28,048 nucleotides of DNA from an uncultured Oscillospiraceae bacterium (GCA_958366985.1 CATXDC010000022.1:1-28048), one strand, 5' to 3'; numbered from the stretch's first letter, positions 16,474 to 24,431 are shown. Numbers and translations: made by a program. Notes: generated from the letters alone by a model not told the origin.

Positions 16474-16760
16474 AGCTTACCTCCAGTAAAATACGCCATC
16501 AGTGCCGCTTTTGGGACAAGTATTTTCCCGCGCTTTCCCTGACCCGTTCTGATGGAGGGAAGTTCCTTGCGCAGAACAAGCTGCCTTACAGTGTACTCAT
16601 TCAGACCTTTTACTGCCTCAGTGCATTCCCTGATGGTGAGCATTTCGACCACCTGTTCGGGAGCATGGGAGGGTTCGGTTTTCGGCGGCTCGCTCTCGGT
16701 CAGCTGTTCAAGTAAGCCTGTCATTGCTGCGATTATTTCTTGTTTCTTTTCGTTTGTCAT
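16470..16760 (-). CDS. Excisionase/HTH-type DNA-binding protein
   Basis: A 96-residue protein. The C-terminal half (LTIRECTEAVKGLNEYTVRQ, then ELPSIRTGQGKRGKILVPKA) is the excisionase-type winged HTH (HTH_17-like). The N-terminal 40 residues are helical and acidic. AAGGAGG precedes the ATG and the gene overlaps the DUF6017 gene by 4 nt, so the two form one operon. It may serve as recombination directionality factor for the integrase or as operon regulator. Confidence 0.78.
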   Translation of the reverse strand: MTNEKKQEIIAAMTGLLEQLTESEPPKTEPSHAPEQVVEMLTIRECTEAVKGLNEYTVRQLVLRKELPSIRTGQGKRGKILVPKAALMAYFTGGKL

Positions 16761-16811
16761 AAAAGTTACCTCCTTGTGCGATATTGTTCCGAGATTACTT
16801 CGGTTGATGGT

Positions 16812-16840
16812 ATTCTATCACAAAGGGTTGACAAATGCAA
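16812..16840 (-). promoter_or_regulatory. Promoter of the HTH/DUF6017 operon
   Basis: On the minus strand TTGCAT (16835-16840), a 17-nt spacer and TAGAAT (16812-16817) lie about 50 nt upstream of the HTH gene. The element overlaps the -35 of the rightward promoter, so the two should interfere. Confidence 0.5.
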
Positions 16841-16856
16841 TAGGTCGTGCTATACT
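16828..16856 (+). promoter_or_regulatory. Strong sigmaA promoter toward the zinc-finger gene
   Basis: TTGACA (16828-16833), a 17-nt spacer and TATACT (16851-16856) give a near-perfect promoter. The first TACAAGGATA motif begins 2 nt after the -10, covering the probable transcription start. Confidence 0.75.
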
Positions 16857-17098
16857 CTACAAGGATAGTGTTTTAATAATTGTTTGTTCGCTATTTGGAT
16901 AATTAGCTTTATAGCGCGGATTATTGCCGCTTTATACATTATCCTTGTAACAGCCAAAAATAATATTATGCAGTGCAAAAGCTGCATTGTAATGCGGCAT
17001 TGAAAGCTTAAAAGCTTTGAAGTTCAACCGCCGTTCGGCTGAATACGCACACTTTATCCTTGTATTAAGAAAAAAATTTTTGAGGTTGATGTATAATT

Positions 17099-18103
17099 AT
17101 GGAAAATAAATACGAAATAAACTGCGATTATGAGGTAGTTCTACTGTTGTCGGACAATTCCGAAATGCTGATCGGCGGCTCGGAGAAAACCATAAACAAG
17201 GCGCTGAAGAACACGTACGAACCGAATCTTGCTGTCAAAGATTTGGATATTTTCTTCCGTGAGCAGTCCCTCGGAACGTTCGCACTTGATTTATGCAGCT
17301 CGTTTCCTGAAACCGAGAAGATACAGGAGCAGGTGGACAGGCTTTACGCAAACCTCAAAGACGAGAACACAAACAAGAGCCGCGTTGCCGAAACGCTGAA
17401 CACTCTTGACTACATATTTAAGGTAGACAAGAGCACGTCCGTTCGCCTGCTCGCGAGGGTCGTTCTGAAAATGTATAGGGCTGTGACCGGCTTGTACATG
17501 AACGCCCGTTTCGGTCTGGGAATGAAACAGTCAGACAGGGCAGAGCTTGGCGAGCAGTTCCGCAAAGTTGTGGAAACTATGATTTCCGATACATTCACCA
17601 CGCTGAAAAAGAAAAAATCTCCGCAGAACACGGAGATTTTAAGTGTTATTCTGTTTGACTGTGGAGATGTCGCGAAGCTCCTTACTGAGTATTCGCGCTT
17701 TCTCGAAAGCCGTAAGATATTCTGCATTGAGTGCAGGCTCTGCGGCAGCTATTTTCTCGCAAAGTCCAGAAACACGCTTTATTGCGAGGAGTGCAGGCTG
17801 CTCCGCAAGAAGAACAGCAAGGCGGTCTACCGTGAGAAATGCTCCGAGGGAGTTTTCAATCTGCGGCAGAGGGTCAAGTACGGCTTTGAGAATTTCATGC
17901 ACAAGAAAAAGGGCTGGGACAGGCTCTCGGAGGCTGAAAAGGCGGAGTATAGGGCGCTGCATGATGAGTTTATTGCTCGGTCCGGGGAGATGCTCAAGGA
18001 GTATGAGAGGAGTATCAATAAGAAGTTAGAACTGCAAATTAATGCGTATATAGAAAATGTTGATGGTACGAGAAAAGAACTGGAAAGCAAATCAATAGAA
18101 TAA
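17099..18103 (+). CDS. Zinc-finger protein of unknown function (DUF6076-like)
   Basis: A 334-residue protein. The first about 200 residues are mostly helical with no motif I recognise. Around residues 210-235 a CxxC, CxxC pattern (CIECRLCGSYFLA, then LYCEECRLL) forms a probable zinc ribbon followed by a basic stretch (RKKNSKAVYREK). The C-terminus is strongly charged and helical. The layout resembles DUF6076 proteins found on Clostridia mobile elements; no activity is established. The ribosome site (GAGGT) is about 12 nt before the ATG, longer than usual. It is transcribed divergently from the replication operon and may be an element regulator. GC content is higher than in the neighbouring cargo. 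Confidence 0.68.
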   Translation: MENKYEINCDYEVVLLLSDNSEMLIGGSEKTINKALKNTYEPNLAVKDLDIFFREQSLGTFALDLCSSFPETEKIQEQVDRLYANLKDENTNKSRVAETLNTLDYIFKVDKSTSVRLLARVVLKMYRAVTGLYMNARFGLGMKQSDRAELGEQFRKVVETMISDTFTTLKKKKSPQNTEILSVILFDCGDVAKLLTEYSRFLESRKIFCIECRLCGSYFLAKSRNTLYCEECRLLRKKNSKAVYREKCSEGVFNLRQRVKYGFENFMHKKKGWDRLSEAEKAEYRALHDEFIARSGEMLKEYERSINKKLELQINAYIENVDGTRKELESKSIE

Positions 18104-18139
18104 AAAAATATCAAGGGCTGCTTTCGTTACAGCCCTTGA
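18104..18139 (-). terminator. Terminator of the CHAP-protein gene
   Basis: TCAAGGGCTG, 9 nt, CAGCCCTTGA is a perfect 10-bp stem at 18111-18139. On the minus strand it is followed by TATTTTTTTATT, so it terminates the leftward CHAP gene. On the plus strand no T-run follows. Confidence 0.75.
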
Positions 18140-18203
18140 CCACATTCAGCGGACAACTTAACCGACAGCACATCATCAATGAATTCTGGTTGCCCTGAGA
18201 ATA

Positions 18204-19148
18204 TCACATTCTGAGTATACCGACGACCTCACTGTTGTAGCTGCGAGTGCGCTTGGCAACCTTGCCGCCGGAAGTGTTTGCTTCAATGGTGTAAAGCGTC
18301 CCGTTGGAGTAATTTGTAATTATGCCTATGTGACTCCAATTGTACCCGAAATCGTCACTCCACCGATAAACAACAATATCTCCGCGTTGTGGTGTGAAAT
18401 CAGAGCGCGATGTCTTAATTACATGGTTAAATCCTGATTTAGACATTCCATTGTTCTTGAGAGACTGATAATTTGCATTTCTAAAGCAGTAAAATGTTCC
18501 CATGCCGTGGTTGTCGCAGATGTCGATAACGAAGTCACAGGGGTTCCATGTCCTGCAAATGTCGTATCCGGAATCTATCATAGCGTCGCAGAGAGCAGCG
18601 GTACACCAGTCGTATTTATAGCCCATGTCATCCTTGTTCCAGCCCTGTCGGTATTCCATCCAGGAGATGGAAGATTCGATTTTGGAGTTGGTATTGCTGA
18701 CAGTCGATGACTGACCGCGCTCGTTAATGATCGAGCGAGCCTTGTCTATCAGGCAATAGAAAGTAGTATTTCCCACTTTGCCATCGACAGTAATACTCAA
18801 CCGACGCTGCCCTTCCTTGACGTAGTTCTCCGTATCGTACCCAAAAACACTGTCGATATCGATGTCGAAGCCGAAATCGAAAGCAAGCAGTTCTTGAAGA
18901 TCGCCAACAGCTACTTTTCCCGATGAAGTATAGTTGGCCCAAAACCATGCTGACAGGACGTATGGATGGCTTTCCCATTCTCTTTCAATGCGGTCGAGGT
19001 CGCTGAGTGTCAGAGTGTTGACGGCAGCTGCGCTTGCGGTCACGGAGGTGATCGAGGTTCCTGTAAGGTACTCTGCTGTAGGAATTGCGGCAGTAATGAT
19101 TGCAGCGGCTGCAGCGATGGATGTAATCTTGGTGATCATGTTTGTCAT
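18204..19148 (-). CDS. Secreted CHAP-domain cell-wall hydrolase
   Basis: A 314-residue exported protein. The N-terminus is a signal peptide (ITKITSIAAAAAIITAAIP; cleavage probably near the alanines at 38-42). Residues about 50-145 form a peptidoglycan-binding-like domain (LQELLAF, VFGYDT, LSITVDGKVGN). The C-terminal CHAP/NlpC-P60-like domain has catalytic Cys182 (DWCTAAL), His273 (SHIGIITNY) and Glu289, with the usual QRGDIVVY strand. It should cleave peptidoglycan peptide or amide bonds outside the cell. Its N-terminal half is homologous to that of the protein at 26563-27390. Upstream are two copies of the ATGTCGCA-N18-TATAAG promoter-like motif. GGAGGAC precedes the ATG. Confidence 0.82.
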   Translation of the reverse strand: MTNMITKITSIAAAAAIITAAIPTAEYLTGTSITSVTASAAAVNTLTLSDLDRIEREWESHPYVLSAWFWANYTSSGKVAVGDLQELLAFDFGFDIDIDSVFGYDTENYVKEGQRRLSITVDGKVGNTTFYCLIDKARSIINERGQSSTVSNTNSKIESSISWMEYRQGWNKDDMGYKYDWCTAALCDAMIDSGYDICRTWNPCDFVIDICDNHGMGTFYCFRNANYQSLKNNGMSKSGFNHVIKTSRSDFTPQRGDIVVYRWSDDFGYNWSHIGIITNYSNGTLYTIEANTSGGKVAKRTRSYNSEVVGILRM

Positions 19149-19195
19149 TGTTTTGTCCTCCTTAAAGGTCGTTGTGTTTAGAAGGTGTTCACTCT

Positions 19196-19227
19196 TATAT
19201 AGTGGGAGCTTTCGGCTGTTGCGACAT
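19196..19227 (-). promoter_or_regulatory. ATGTCGCA-N18-TATA promoter-like motif, CHAP-proximal copy
   Basis: On the minus strand ATGTCGCA (19220-19227), 18 nt, then TATATA (19196-19201). It is the copy nearest the CHAP gene, about 48 nt upstream of its start. The spacer sequence differs from other copies while the spacing is kept. Confidence 0.6.
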
Positions 19228-19278
19228 CATCACTTCAATATTTTTTGAAATTCTGTGTTCGCTTGTGCCTTACACTCA

Positions 19279-19310
19279 CTTATAGGAGAGATTTCGGACG
19301 CTTGCGACAT
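19279..19310 (-). promoter_or_regulatory. ATGTCGCA-N18-TATAAG promoter-like motif, CHAP-distal copy
   Basis: On the minus strand ATGTCGCA (19303-19310), 18 nt, TATAAG (19279-19284). It is followed by GTGAGTGTAAGGCACAAGCG, which is shared with copies near 27.5 kb. Confidence 0.6.
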
Positions 19311-19404
19311 CTTTTAATCATATTCTTGAAACCGCTCATATTGTAATTTAGCAGAGCAACAAGTTATATAGAACGTGTCTTGATTTTTCTTTCATTTTAT
19401 ATTT

Positions 19405-19449
19405 GAAAAAACAAATCTCCCCAAAATATAAGGAAAGTTTCGGGGAGAT
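19405..19449 (-). terminator. Terminator of the three-gene small operon
   Basis: On the minus strand ATCTCCCC (19442-19449), a 19-nt loop and GGGGAGAT (19415-19422) are followed by TTGTTTTTTC. It lies just after the stop of the membrane-protein gene. Confidence 0.6.
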
Positions 19450-19456
19450 ACAGAAT

Positions 19457-19924
19457 TCATTGACAAATTCCACAAAGAAAGCTGATGGGAATGTTTAACG
19501 GGAGAACTAGGAACATATCCGTGATTACACGTTCCATTGCCTGAAATATGAAGTCGTGCAAATTATCTTTAATGCTGATTCTTTTATTTACAGTACCAAT
19601 TAGCGTGAATGCAAACACAGCTGTACATTCAGCGGCAATAGCAAGCGGGCACTTCGCAAAAACAAATATTCCAAAAATGATGCCATAAGGCGCAAGACCT
19701 GAAATCAGTGCATATGGGATAGTGAAGTCTGCGCTCCTCGTCAGGCTAAGAAACAGGGACAAAGCAAACAATCCCAGCATAGTGGACCCGATTGGATCTG
19801 GTGAGATAATTGCCCCGATCTTGAGCATAGAGTTGACAAGAGTAAACCCGGTGGAACTCACCAAAAAGATTGTAGCCATTATTGCAATGTGTGCTATTGT
19901 GGATATGTTTTTTCTTAGTGTCAT
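19457..19924 (-). CDS. Small integral membrane protein, unknown function
   Basis: A 155-residue hydrophobic protein with about four membrane segments: near residues 11-30 (IAIMATIFLVSSTGFTLV), 48-62 (LGLFALSLFLSL), 70-112 (ISGLAPYGIIFGIFVFAKCP and IAAECTAVFAFTLIG, likely two) and 135-153 (MFLVLPLNIPISFLCG). I do not recognise a family. AAGGAGG precedes the ATG. It is the last gene of a three-gene leftward operon headed by a copy of the ATGTCGCA-N18-TATA motif, so it is probably expressed with the secreted hydrolases. It could be a membrane effector or an envelope anchor; this is inference. Confidence 0.65.
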   Translation of the reverse strand: MTLRKNISTIAHIAIMATIFLVSSTGFTLVNSMLKIGAIISPDPIGSTMLGLFALSLFLSLTRSADFTIPYALISGLAPYGIIFGIFVFAKCPLAIAAECTAVFAFTLIGTVNKRISIKDNLHDFIFQAMERVITDMFLVLPLNIPISFLCGICQ

Positions 19925-19941
19925 ATTATTTACCTCCTTAT

Positions 19942-20514
19942 TTATCTGCCAGAATTATCTGCCAGAATTCTCATCAGATCCGAGTGCCACATTTCATGGA
20001 CAAAAAGCTCTTCATCGTAATCGTGTATGTATTTCACAAAAGAAATTATACAGTCATATTTTTGCAGCAGCTCGATTGCCTCTTCCTTGGTGAATACGGC
20101 GGTTACAGCTTCTTCATAAGCGAAAAATGCAAGATATGAAAAGCTGTGGATAATTGGTATCAGCATACTCCTGTTGTTTTCGACTTTCTCTATCATATTA
20201 TAGCAGACTTCCTTGACGTTGCAGACATATTCCGTGGTTATGTTGTTGAAAAGCCATCTCAGGTTTTCCATTTCGTCAAGCAGGAAGGAATACATCTGTT
20301 CGTCATCTGTAAGCTGATTATTTGGAAGCAAAAGGACATCGCAATTACTGAGCACACTGTTTGCCAGAATCTCCACCGTATTAGGCTTTCCGTGAATTTC
20401 CTGAAAGAGATCGTGCACAAGGCACGGTTCGTTCAGCGGAGCTGGCTGAGAGCCATTCTGTATGCTGGTCAGGACATATCTCTCTACGAATCGTGCGCCA
20501 TTTAGTTCATACAT
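19942..20514 (-). CDS. Unrecognised 190-residue protein
   Basis: A soluble, mostly helical acidic protein (MYELNGARFVERYVLTSIQ at the start). No known domain is recognised. Visible features are a HDLFQEIHGK segment, a leucine-rich stretch (CDVLLLPNNQLT), and an aromatic stretch (IIHSFSYLAFFAYEEAVTAVF) that looks amphipathic rather than membrane-spanning. I choose the ATG at 20514, about 10 nt after AAAAGGAGC; the in-frame GTG at 20523 lies on the ribosome site. The start overlaps the end of the upstream 101-residue gene by 8 nt. It belongs to the small operon with the membrane protein. Confidence 0.6.
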   Translation of the reverse strand: MYELNGARFVERYVLTSIQNGSQPAPLNEPCLVHDLFQEIHGKPNTVEILANSVLSNCDVLLLPNNQLTDDEQMYSFLLDEMENLRWLFNNITTEYVCNVKEVCYNMIEKVENNRSMLIPIIHSFSYLAFFAYEEAVTAVFTKEEAIELLQKYDCIISFVKYIHDYDEELFVHEMWHSDLMRILADNSGR

Positions 20515-20812
20515 TGCTCTCACGCTCCTTTTCAGTTATGAAGTCAGCGAGTTCCTTAGCAACTTCATTGTAAATGTCGTCGAAGTCGATCATTGTATTG
20601 TCCGGCAGGCGTTCGGCGATTTTGTTGAGGAATATAGCTAGGATTAATTCTGTAAATTCCTTTTCCTTATCATCAGCAAATGATAGATCGATCAACGTGC
20701 GGTGTATACTTGACGCTTCAAGAACAAGGGAAGTCTTGCTGTCAGTCTGATTAATACTGATGATGTAGCCATTTGAAACTGAGATTATTGCATTGTCGAT
20801 TTTAAAAATCAT
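20507..20812 (-). CDS. Small beta/alpha protein, paralogue of the 24114-24431 product
   Basis: A 101-residue protein. The N-terminal half is beta-rich (MIFKIDNAIISVSNGYIISI, then SLVLEASSIHRTLIDLSF). The C-terminal half is helical (ELILAIFLNKIAERL, DFDDIYNEVAKELADFI). The same order and several positions are found in the protein at 24114-24431, so the two look like paralogues that may play matching adaptor or immunity-like roles in two operons; the role is speculative. I choose the ATG at 20812 with GAAAGGA before it. The frame is open up to 20971, but that part covers the promoter-like motif at 20904-20935. Confidence 0.6.
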   Translation of the reverse strand: MIFKIDNAIISVSNGYIISINQTDSKTSLVLEASSIHRTLIDLSFADDKEKEFTELILAIFLNKIAERLPDNTMIDFDDIYNEVAKELADFITEKERESNV

Positions 20813-20903
20813 GGTATCGTCCTTTCGAATTGTTGAGCCGCCTTTGGAGGAATAAGACGGCCCATATGGTTTTAGGTGGAGAGATTTTTTGCCTTTCATT
20901 TTA

Positions 20904-20935
20904 TTCATAGGTAATATTATTGCTGTTTGCGACAT
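20904..20935 (-). promoter_or_regulatory. ATGTCGCA-N18-TATGAA promoter-like motif of the small operon
   Basis: On the minus strand ATGTCGCA (20928-20935), 18 nt, TATGAA (20904-20909). Spacing equals that of the hydrolase promoters. It lies about 90 nt upstream of the chosen start at 20812. Confidence 0.5.
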
Positions 20936-20977
20936 ATTATTTAAAAAATATGTTGTAAGGCTATTTGACATCCTACG

Positions 20978-21020
20978 GAAAAAGTTGTCCCCGCGTCTCG
21001 TTAAAGACGCGGGGACAACT
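20978..21020 (-). terminator. Strong terminator of the CARF/Sel1-HEPN operon
   Basis: AGTTGTCCCCGCGTCT and its exact 16-nt complement form a perfect stem with a 6-nt loop (20983-21020). On the minus strand it is followed by TTTTT. It separates the large operon from the small three-gene operon. Confidence 0.85.
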
Positions 21021-21056
21021 ATGTATTAACCGGTGAATTATGTGCTGGATGGCATT

Positions 21057-24000
21057 TTATTGTTTAAGCAGATAATAAACCTTCTGTATCAACCCAAGAA
21101 CCTTTTCAAGATCATTGTCCCCCATTATGGACGAACCAAAAACCAGATTGCAGCAGTCATGTGCCTCATCCCTTCGGAGTCCACCTTGATGTGCGCTTTT
21201 GTTTCTGTATTTGTTTCTGATATCTTCAAATTCAGAAATCAGGCTTCCTTTGTAATAAACGTGGAAGTTCTTTTCTTTTTTCAATTCGCTGTTTTTTGAA
21301 AAGAAGGGCTTGGTGAAGCATTCGCTGAAGGAGGCGAACCCGCTATCTATCATCTTTTGTGAATCTATTATTGACTCTAGGTATTTCTCTCTAAAATCAT
21401 TTAAACGCTTTATATCACTGAGATCTTCAGACGAGGGATCTTTCCCGGTCTGCCCGAACAGAAAAGGCATTTTTCCCAATGCGAAATATTCAGATTTCCC
21501 CGCAACCAGTTCAGTGCCTTTTCTATATGTGAATATGCTAGGATATCGATTTATTTTACCACCGGTTTGATTCTTCACAAACTCCTGAAATTCCTCAAAG
21601 AAAATTTTTCGCAGTTCGTTCTCAAGGGCAGACGTGGCAAGAATACAGATTCCTGAGAAGTCGAAATTGGGGTCGTCAATGTTTTTGTACGCTTTCCAAA
21701 GCGTCATTCCTGATACAAGCGAGTTCTGCGTTTCCTGACATAGCCTGTTCCAAACATTCCCAAATCTATTGCTAAGATCTTTGCGGGACTGCCTGATAAG
21801 GTCATTCTTCTCGTCAAATTGCTTTTCGATAGCAGCCCTAACTGTTTTACAGAACTCTCCGATCTTTTTCTCGTCGGCTTCTGTGAGTTCGGTTTCCGAA
21901 AGCGTATCTACGCCAAACTCGGTGCGAAGGCTGGCGATTTTTTTGGGGAGTTCATTTTTTATATAGTCTGTCAGGGACTTTACGTTATCGTTTGTTTCCT
22001 TTGTGATGTCTGAAATTTCGTCCATTCTAGCAGTGAGACGAGATTCCATAGAATTCATCATGCTCCCTATTTGCAGTATCATGCTATCCTGATTGCGTGC
22101 TTCGCTTTCGCGCTCTTTTTCTCTGAGCTGCTCGGTTAGGTTGCTGATTTTATCTTTCAGCATCATGTTATCTAGATTTCGTGCTAGGCTCTCACGTTCC
22201 TTTTCTTCAAGCTGTTTGGTAAGTCTGCTGATTTTTTCTTTCAGCGTCATGTTATCTTGATTGTGTGCTTCACTTTCCTTTTCTATTGGTTGATTGATTA
22301 AGCCGCCGTCTTTATTTTGGGGTTGGGCATTGCCTTCTAAACTCTGAATTTTTTTAGATGCTTCTGAATGTCCTTTTTCATTTGCTTTACGGTAATAATA
22401 TAATGCTTGGTTATCAGATTTATCAGTGCCAATTCCATATTCATAAAGTTGACCTAAATTAAATAATGCGTTTACATTGCCAAGATCGGCAGCCTTAGTA
22501 TACCATTTTACAGCCATCTTTATGTCAATAGCGGCACCAGTACCTGACATATAGCACACACCAAGCTTATACATTGCGTCACAATCTCCAAGTTCGGCAG
22601 CTTTATTATACCATTCAAATGCTTCTTTCGTGTCTTTAGTTATTCCACTACCGGAAGCATAGCAATTGGCTAAATAATACATGGCGCTGCTGTTATTAAG
22701 TTCAGCAGCTTTTTTATACCACGCAAAAGCTTTTTCTGCACTGTATGGCACACCAGCCCCATTGTCGTGGTATATTCCAAGGTTTCGCATAGCAAAGCTA
22801 TTGTTAAGTTTTGCAGATTTCAAAAACCATCTGAACGCTTCATGATCATCAATGGAGACGCCTGTTCCACAACCATAGCATATCCCCAGATAAAGCATAG
22901 CCTGATCATCGCCAAGTTCTGCCCCCTTTGTATACCACTCCACAGCTTTTTTTTCATCTTTTGCTACACCGGTGCCATTTTCATAACATATGCCAAGATA
23001 GCCCATGGCTCTAGCATTACCAAGCTCGGCGGCTTTTGTAAATAATTCTACTGCTTTTTTCTCCTCTTTTTTTACACCTGTGCCATAATAGTAGCATTCT
23101 CCAAGATAGCATATAGCCCTGGCATAACCGAGTTCAGCAGCTTTTGTATACCATTCTACAGCGTTCTTTTCGTCCTTTGCTACACCAGTGCCGTATTTAT
23201 AACATACGCCAAGATTGCACATAGCTCGGTCATAACCGAGTTCGGCAGCTTTTGTATACCATTCTATAGCTTTCTTTTCGTCCTTTTTAACTCCTGTGCC
23301 ATATTTATAACATACGCCAAGATTGCACATAGCTATAGCATTACCAAGCTCGGCGGCTTTTGTATACCAATCTACAGCTTCTTTTTCGTCCTTTGCTACA
23401 CCAGTGCCGCATTCATAACATACGCCAAGATTGCACATAGCTATAGCATTACCAAGCTTGGCGGCTTTTGTATACCAATCTACAGCTTCTTTTTCGTCCT
23501 TTGCTACACCAGTGCCGCATTCATAACATACGCCAAGATTGCACATAGCACTAGCATTACCAAGTTCAGCAGCTTTTGTATACCATTCTACAGCTTTCTT
23601 TTCGTCCTTTTTAACTCCTGTGCCATATTCATAACATACGCCAAGATTGCCCATTCCTGCAGGATAGTTCAGTTTAGCTGCTTTTTTATACCACTTTACT
23701 GCTGTCCTTTTATTTTCAGATACACCTATACCTTTTTTGTAACACAACCCCAAGCAGCACATAGCCCTAGGAAAGCCATTCCGTGCAGATTCTAAATATA
23801 AATTAACAGCTTGGTAACAATTCTTTTTGACACCTTTGCCATCCTCATAGCATTCCCCGAGCCTACACATAGCTTCTATTGAACCTAATTCTGTTGCCTT
23901 GGAAAACCATTCAAAAGCCTTTTTGTAATTTTTCTCTACTCCGGTGCCATTATAATAAAATACCCCTATACGTGTCTGCGCTTCCGCATCACCGTCATTT

Positions 24001-24086
24001 GCAAATTCCATGCAGTAATCAAATGCTTCCTGATCTTTTTTCTGTTTCAGCAGTTTTTCAACATATTCCTTGTCAAACGATCCCAT
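21057..24086 (-). CDS. Giant Sel1-repeat protein with coiled coil and HEPN-like C-terminus
   Basis: A 1009-residue protein. Residues about 33-575 hold 15 Sel1/TPR-like repeats of 36 residues (pattern AMCNLGVCYEYGTGVKKDEK, AVEWYTKAAELG). A charged coiled coil with a tandem repeat of about 32 residues follows (about 600-725; ISRLTKQLEEKERES, ISNLTEQLREKERES). The C-terminal region (about 735-1009) is helical and ends with an RNKSAH motif (R961 to H966), like the Rx4H catalytic motif of HEPN ribonucleases or the Swt1/DUF4145-type HEPN fold. No signal peptide is seen, so it should act in the cytoplasm. GGAGG precedes the ATG. It is last in the CARF-headed operon and is probably its effector or scaffold. 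Confidence 0.75.
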   Translation of the reverse strand: MGSFDKEYVEKLLKQKKDQEAFDYCMEFANDGDAEAQTRIGVFYYNGTGVEKNYKKAFEWFSKATELGSIEAMCRLGECYEDGKGVKKNCYQAVNLYLESARNGFPRAMCCLGLCYKKGIGVSENKRTAVKWYKKAAKLNYPAGMGNLGVCYEYGTGVKKDEKKAVEWYTKAAELGNASAMCNLGVCYECGTGVAKDEKEAVDWYTKAAKLGNAIAMCNLGVCYECGTGVAKDEKEAVDWYTKAAELGNAIAMCNLGVCYKYGTGVKKDEKKAIEWYTKAAELGYDRAMCNLGVCYKYGTGVAKDEKNAVEWYTKAAELGYARAICYLGECYYYGTGVKKEEKKAVELFTKAAELGNARAMGYLGICYENGTGVAKDEKKAVEWYTKGAELGDDQAMLYLGICYGCGTGVSIDDHEAFRWFLKSAKLNNSFAMRNLGIYHDNGAGVPYSAEKAFAWYKKAAELNNSSAMYYLANCYASGSGITKDTKEAFEWYNKAAELGDCDAMYKLGVCYMSGTGAAIDIKMAVKWYTKAADLGNVNALFNLGQLYEYGIGTDKSDNQALYYYRKANEKGHSEASKKIQSLEGNAQPQNKDGGLINQPIEKESEAHNQDNMTLKEKISRLTKQLEEKERESLARNLDNMMLKDKISNLTEQLREKERESEARNQDSMILQIGSMMNSMESRLTARMDEISDITKETNDNVKSLTDYIKNELPKKIASLRTEFGVDTLSETELTEADEKKIGEFCKTVRAAIEKQFDEKNDLIRQSRKDLSNRFGNVWNRLCQETQNSLVSGMTLWKAYKNIDDPNFDFSGICILATSALENELRKIFFEEFQEFVKNQTGGKINRYPSIFTYRKGTELVAGKSEYFALGKMPFLFGQTGKDPSSEDLSDIKRLNDFREKYLESIIDSQKMIDSGFASFSECFTKPFFSKNSELKKEKNFHVYYKGSLISEFEDIRNKYRNKSAHQGGLRRDEAHDCCNLVFGSSIMGDNDLEKVLGLIQKVYYLLKQ
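22900..23690 (-). repeat. Near-identical 108-nt tandem repeats inside the Sel1 gene
   Basis: The repeats in this part encode 36-residue Sel1 units and are almost identical at DNA level, especially between about 23340 and 23560 where the GVCYECGTGVAKDEKEAVDW unit appears twice. This indicates recent duplication, and copy number may vary between strains. Confidence 0.7.
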
Positions 24087-24113
24087 GATAAACCTCCGTG
24101 TTTCGATTATGAT

Positions 24114-24431
24114 TCAGTCCGCAATGAGTTTGTAAATGCTCTGCCTGCACAATCCGCTGATCTCCTTGATGATATGGTCAACCGAGATTACATCGCAGCC
24201 ACCGGAAATATCTCTCTGTACAAATTCATAGATCAATTGAGTGACAAGCTCTGCATTTTCCGTATCCCCGTCCGCTATACTCATAGCCGTACCAAAATCA
24301 AAGAGAGTTACGCTGTCAGAAAATCCGGACACTGACAGCACAATCGAACTGTCAGTGCCCGTTCTTTCGACGGAAAAATGTTCATCGGAGATGTAAACAG
24401 TTGTTTGAGAATGGTATGTAATAAATTTCAT
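24114..24431 (-). CDS. Small beta/alpha protein of the CARF operon
   Basis: A 105-residue protein. The N-terminal half is predicted beta-rich (FITYHSQTTVYISDEHFSVE, then SIVLSVSGFSDSVTLFDFG) and the C-terminal half helical (AELVTQLIYEFV, VDHIIKEISGLC). It resembles the 101-residue product at 20507-20812 in layout and in several positions (SIVLSVS versus SLVLEAS; both end in an acidic helix pair). Function is not recognised; a partner of the Sel1-HEPN protein encoded 27 nt downstream is plausible. AAGGAG precedes the ATG. Confidence 0.62.
   Translation of the reverse strand: MKFITYHSQTTVYISDEHFSVERTGTDSSIVLSVSGFSDSVTLFDFGTAMSIADGDTENAELVTQLIYEFVQRDISGGCDVISVDHIIKEISGLCRQSIYKLIAD

Larger units (their letters stand above)
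16761..17098. other. Divergent regulatory region with triplicated TACAAGGATA motif
   Basis: This 338-nt gap separates the leftward HTH/DUF6017 operon from the rightward zinc-finger gene. It holds overlapping face-to-face promoters (entered separately). A 10-nt word TACAAGGATA occurs at 16858-16867 and in inverted orientation at 16940-16949 and 17055-17064. Hairpins are possible at about 16968-16987 (ATGCAG/CTGCAT) and 17003-17018 (AAAGCTT/AAGCTTT). The long leader of the rightward transcript (about 235 nt) could be structured. I see no protein gene in it. Confidence 0.6.
19149..19456. other. Regulatory region upstream of the CHAP gene
   Basis: This 308-nt gap has two promoter-like repeats (entered separately), a 20-nt word TTCGCTTGTGCCTTACACTC shared with the region upstream of the second hydrolase, and the terminator of the neighbouring small operon at its right. 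I find no supported gene. Confidence 0.6.

Noticed and set aside
20813..20971. N-terminal extension of the 101-residue protein up to ATG 20971 or 20935
   Set aside because: The extension covers the promoter-like motif and is low in family-like character. The ATG at 20812 has a good ribosome site.
22300..24086. Regular DNA repeats that might be a CRISPR array
   Set aside because: The 108-nt periodicity matches 36-codon Sel1 units in an intact reading frame. There are no unique spacers between short repeats.
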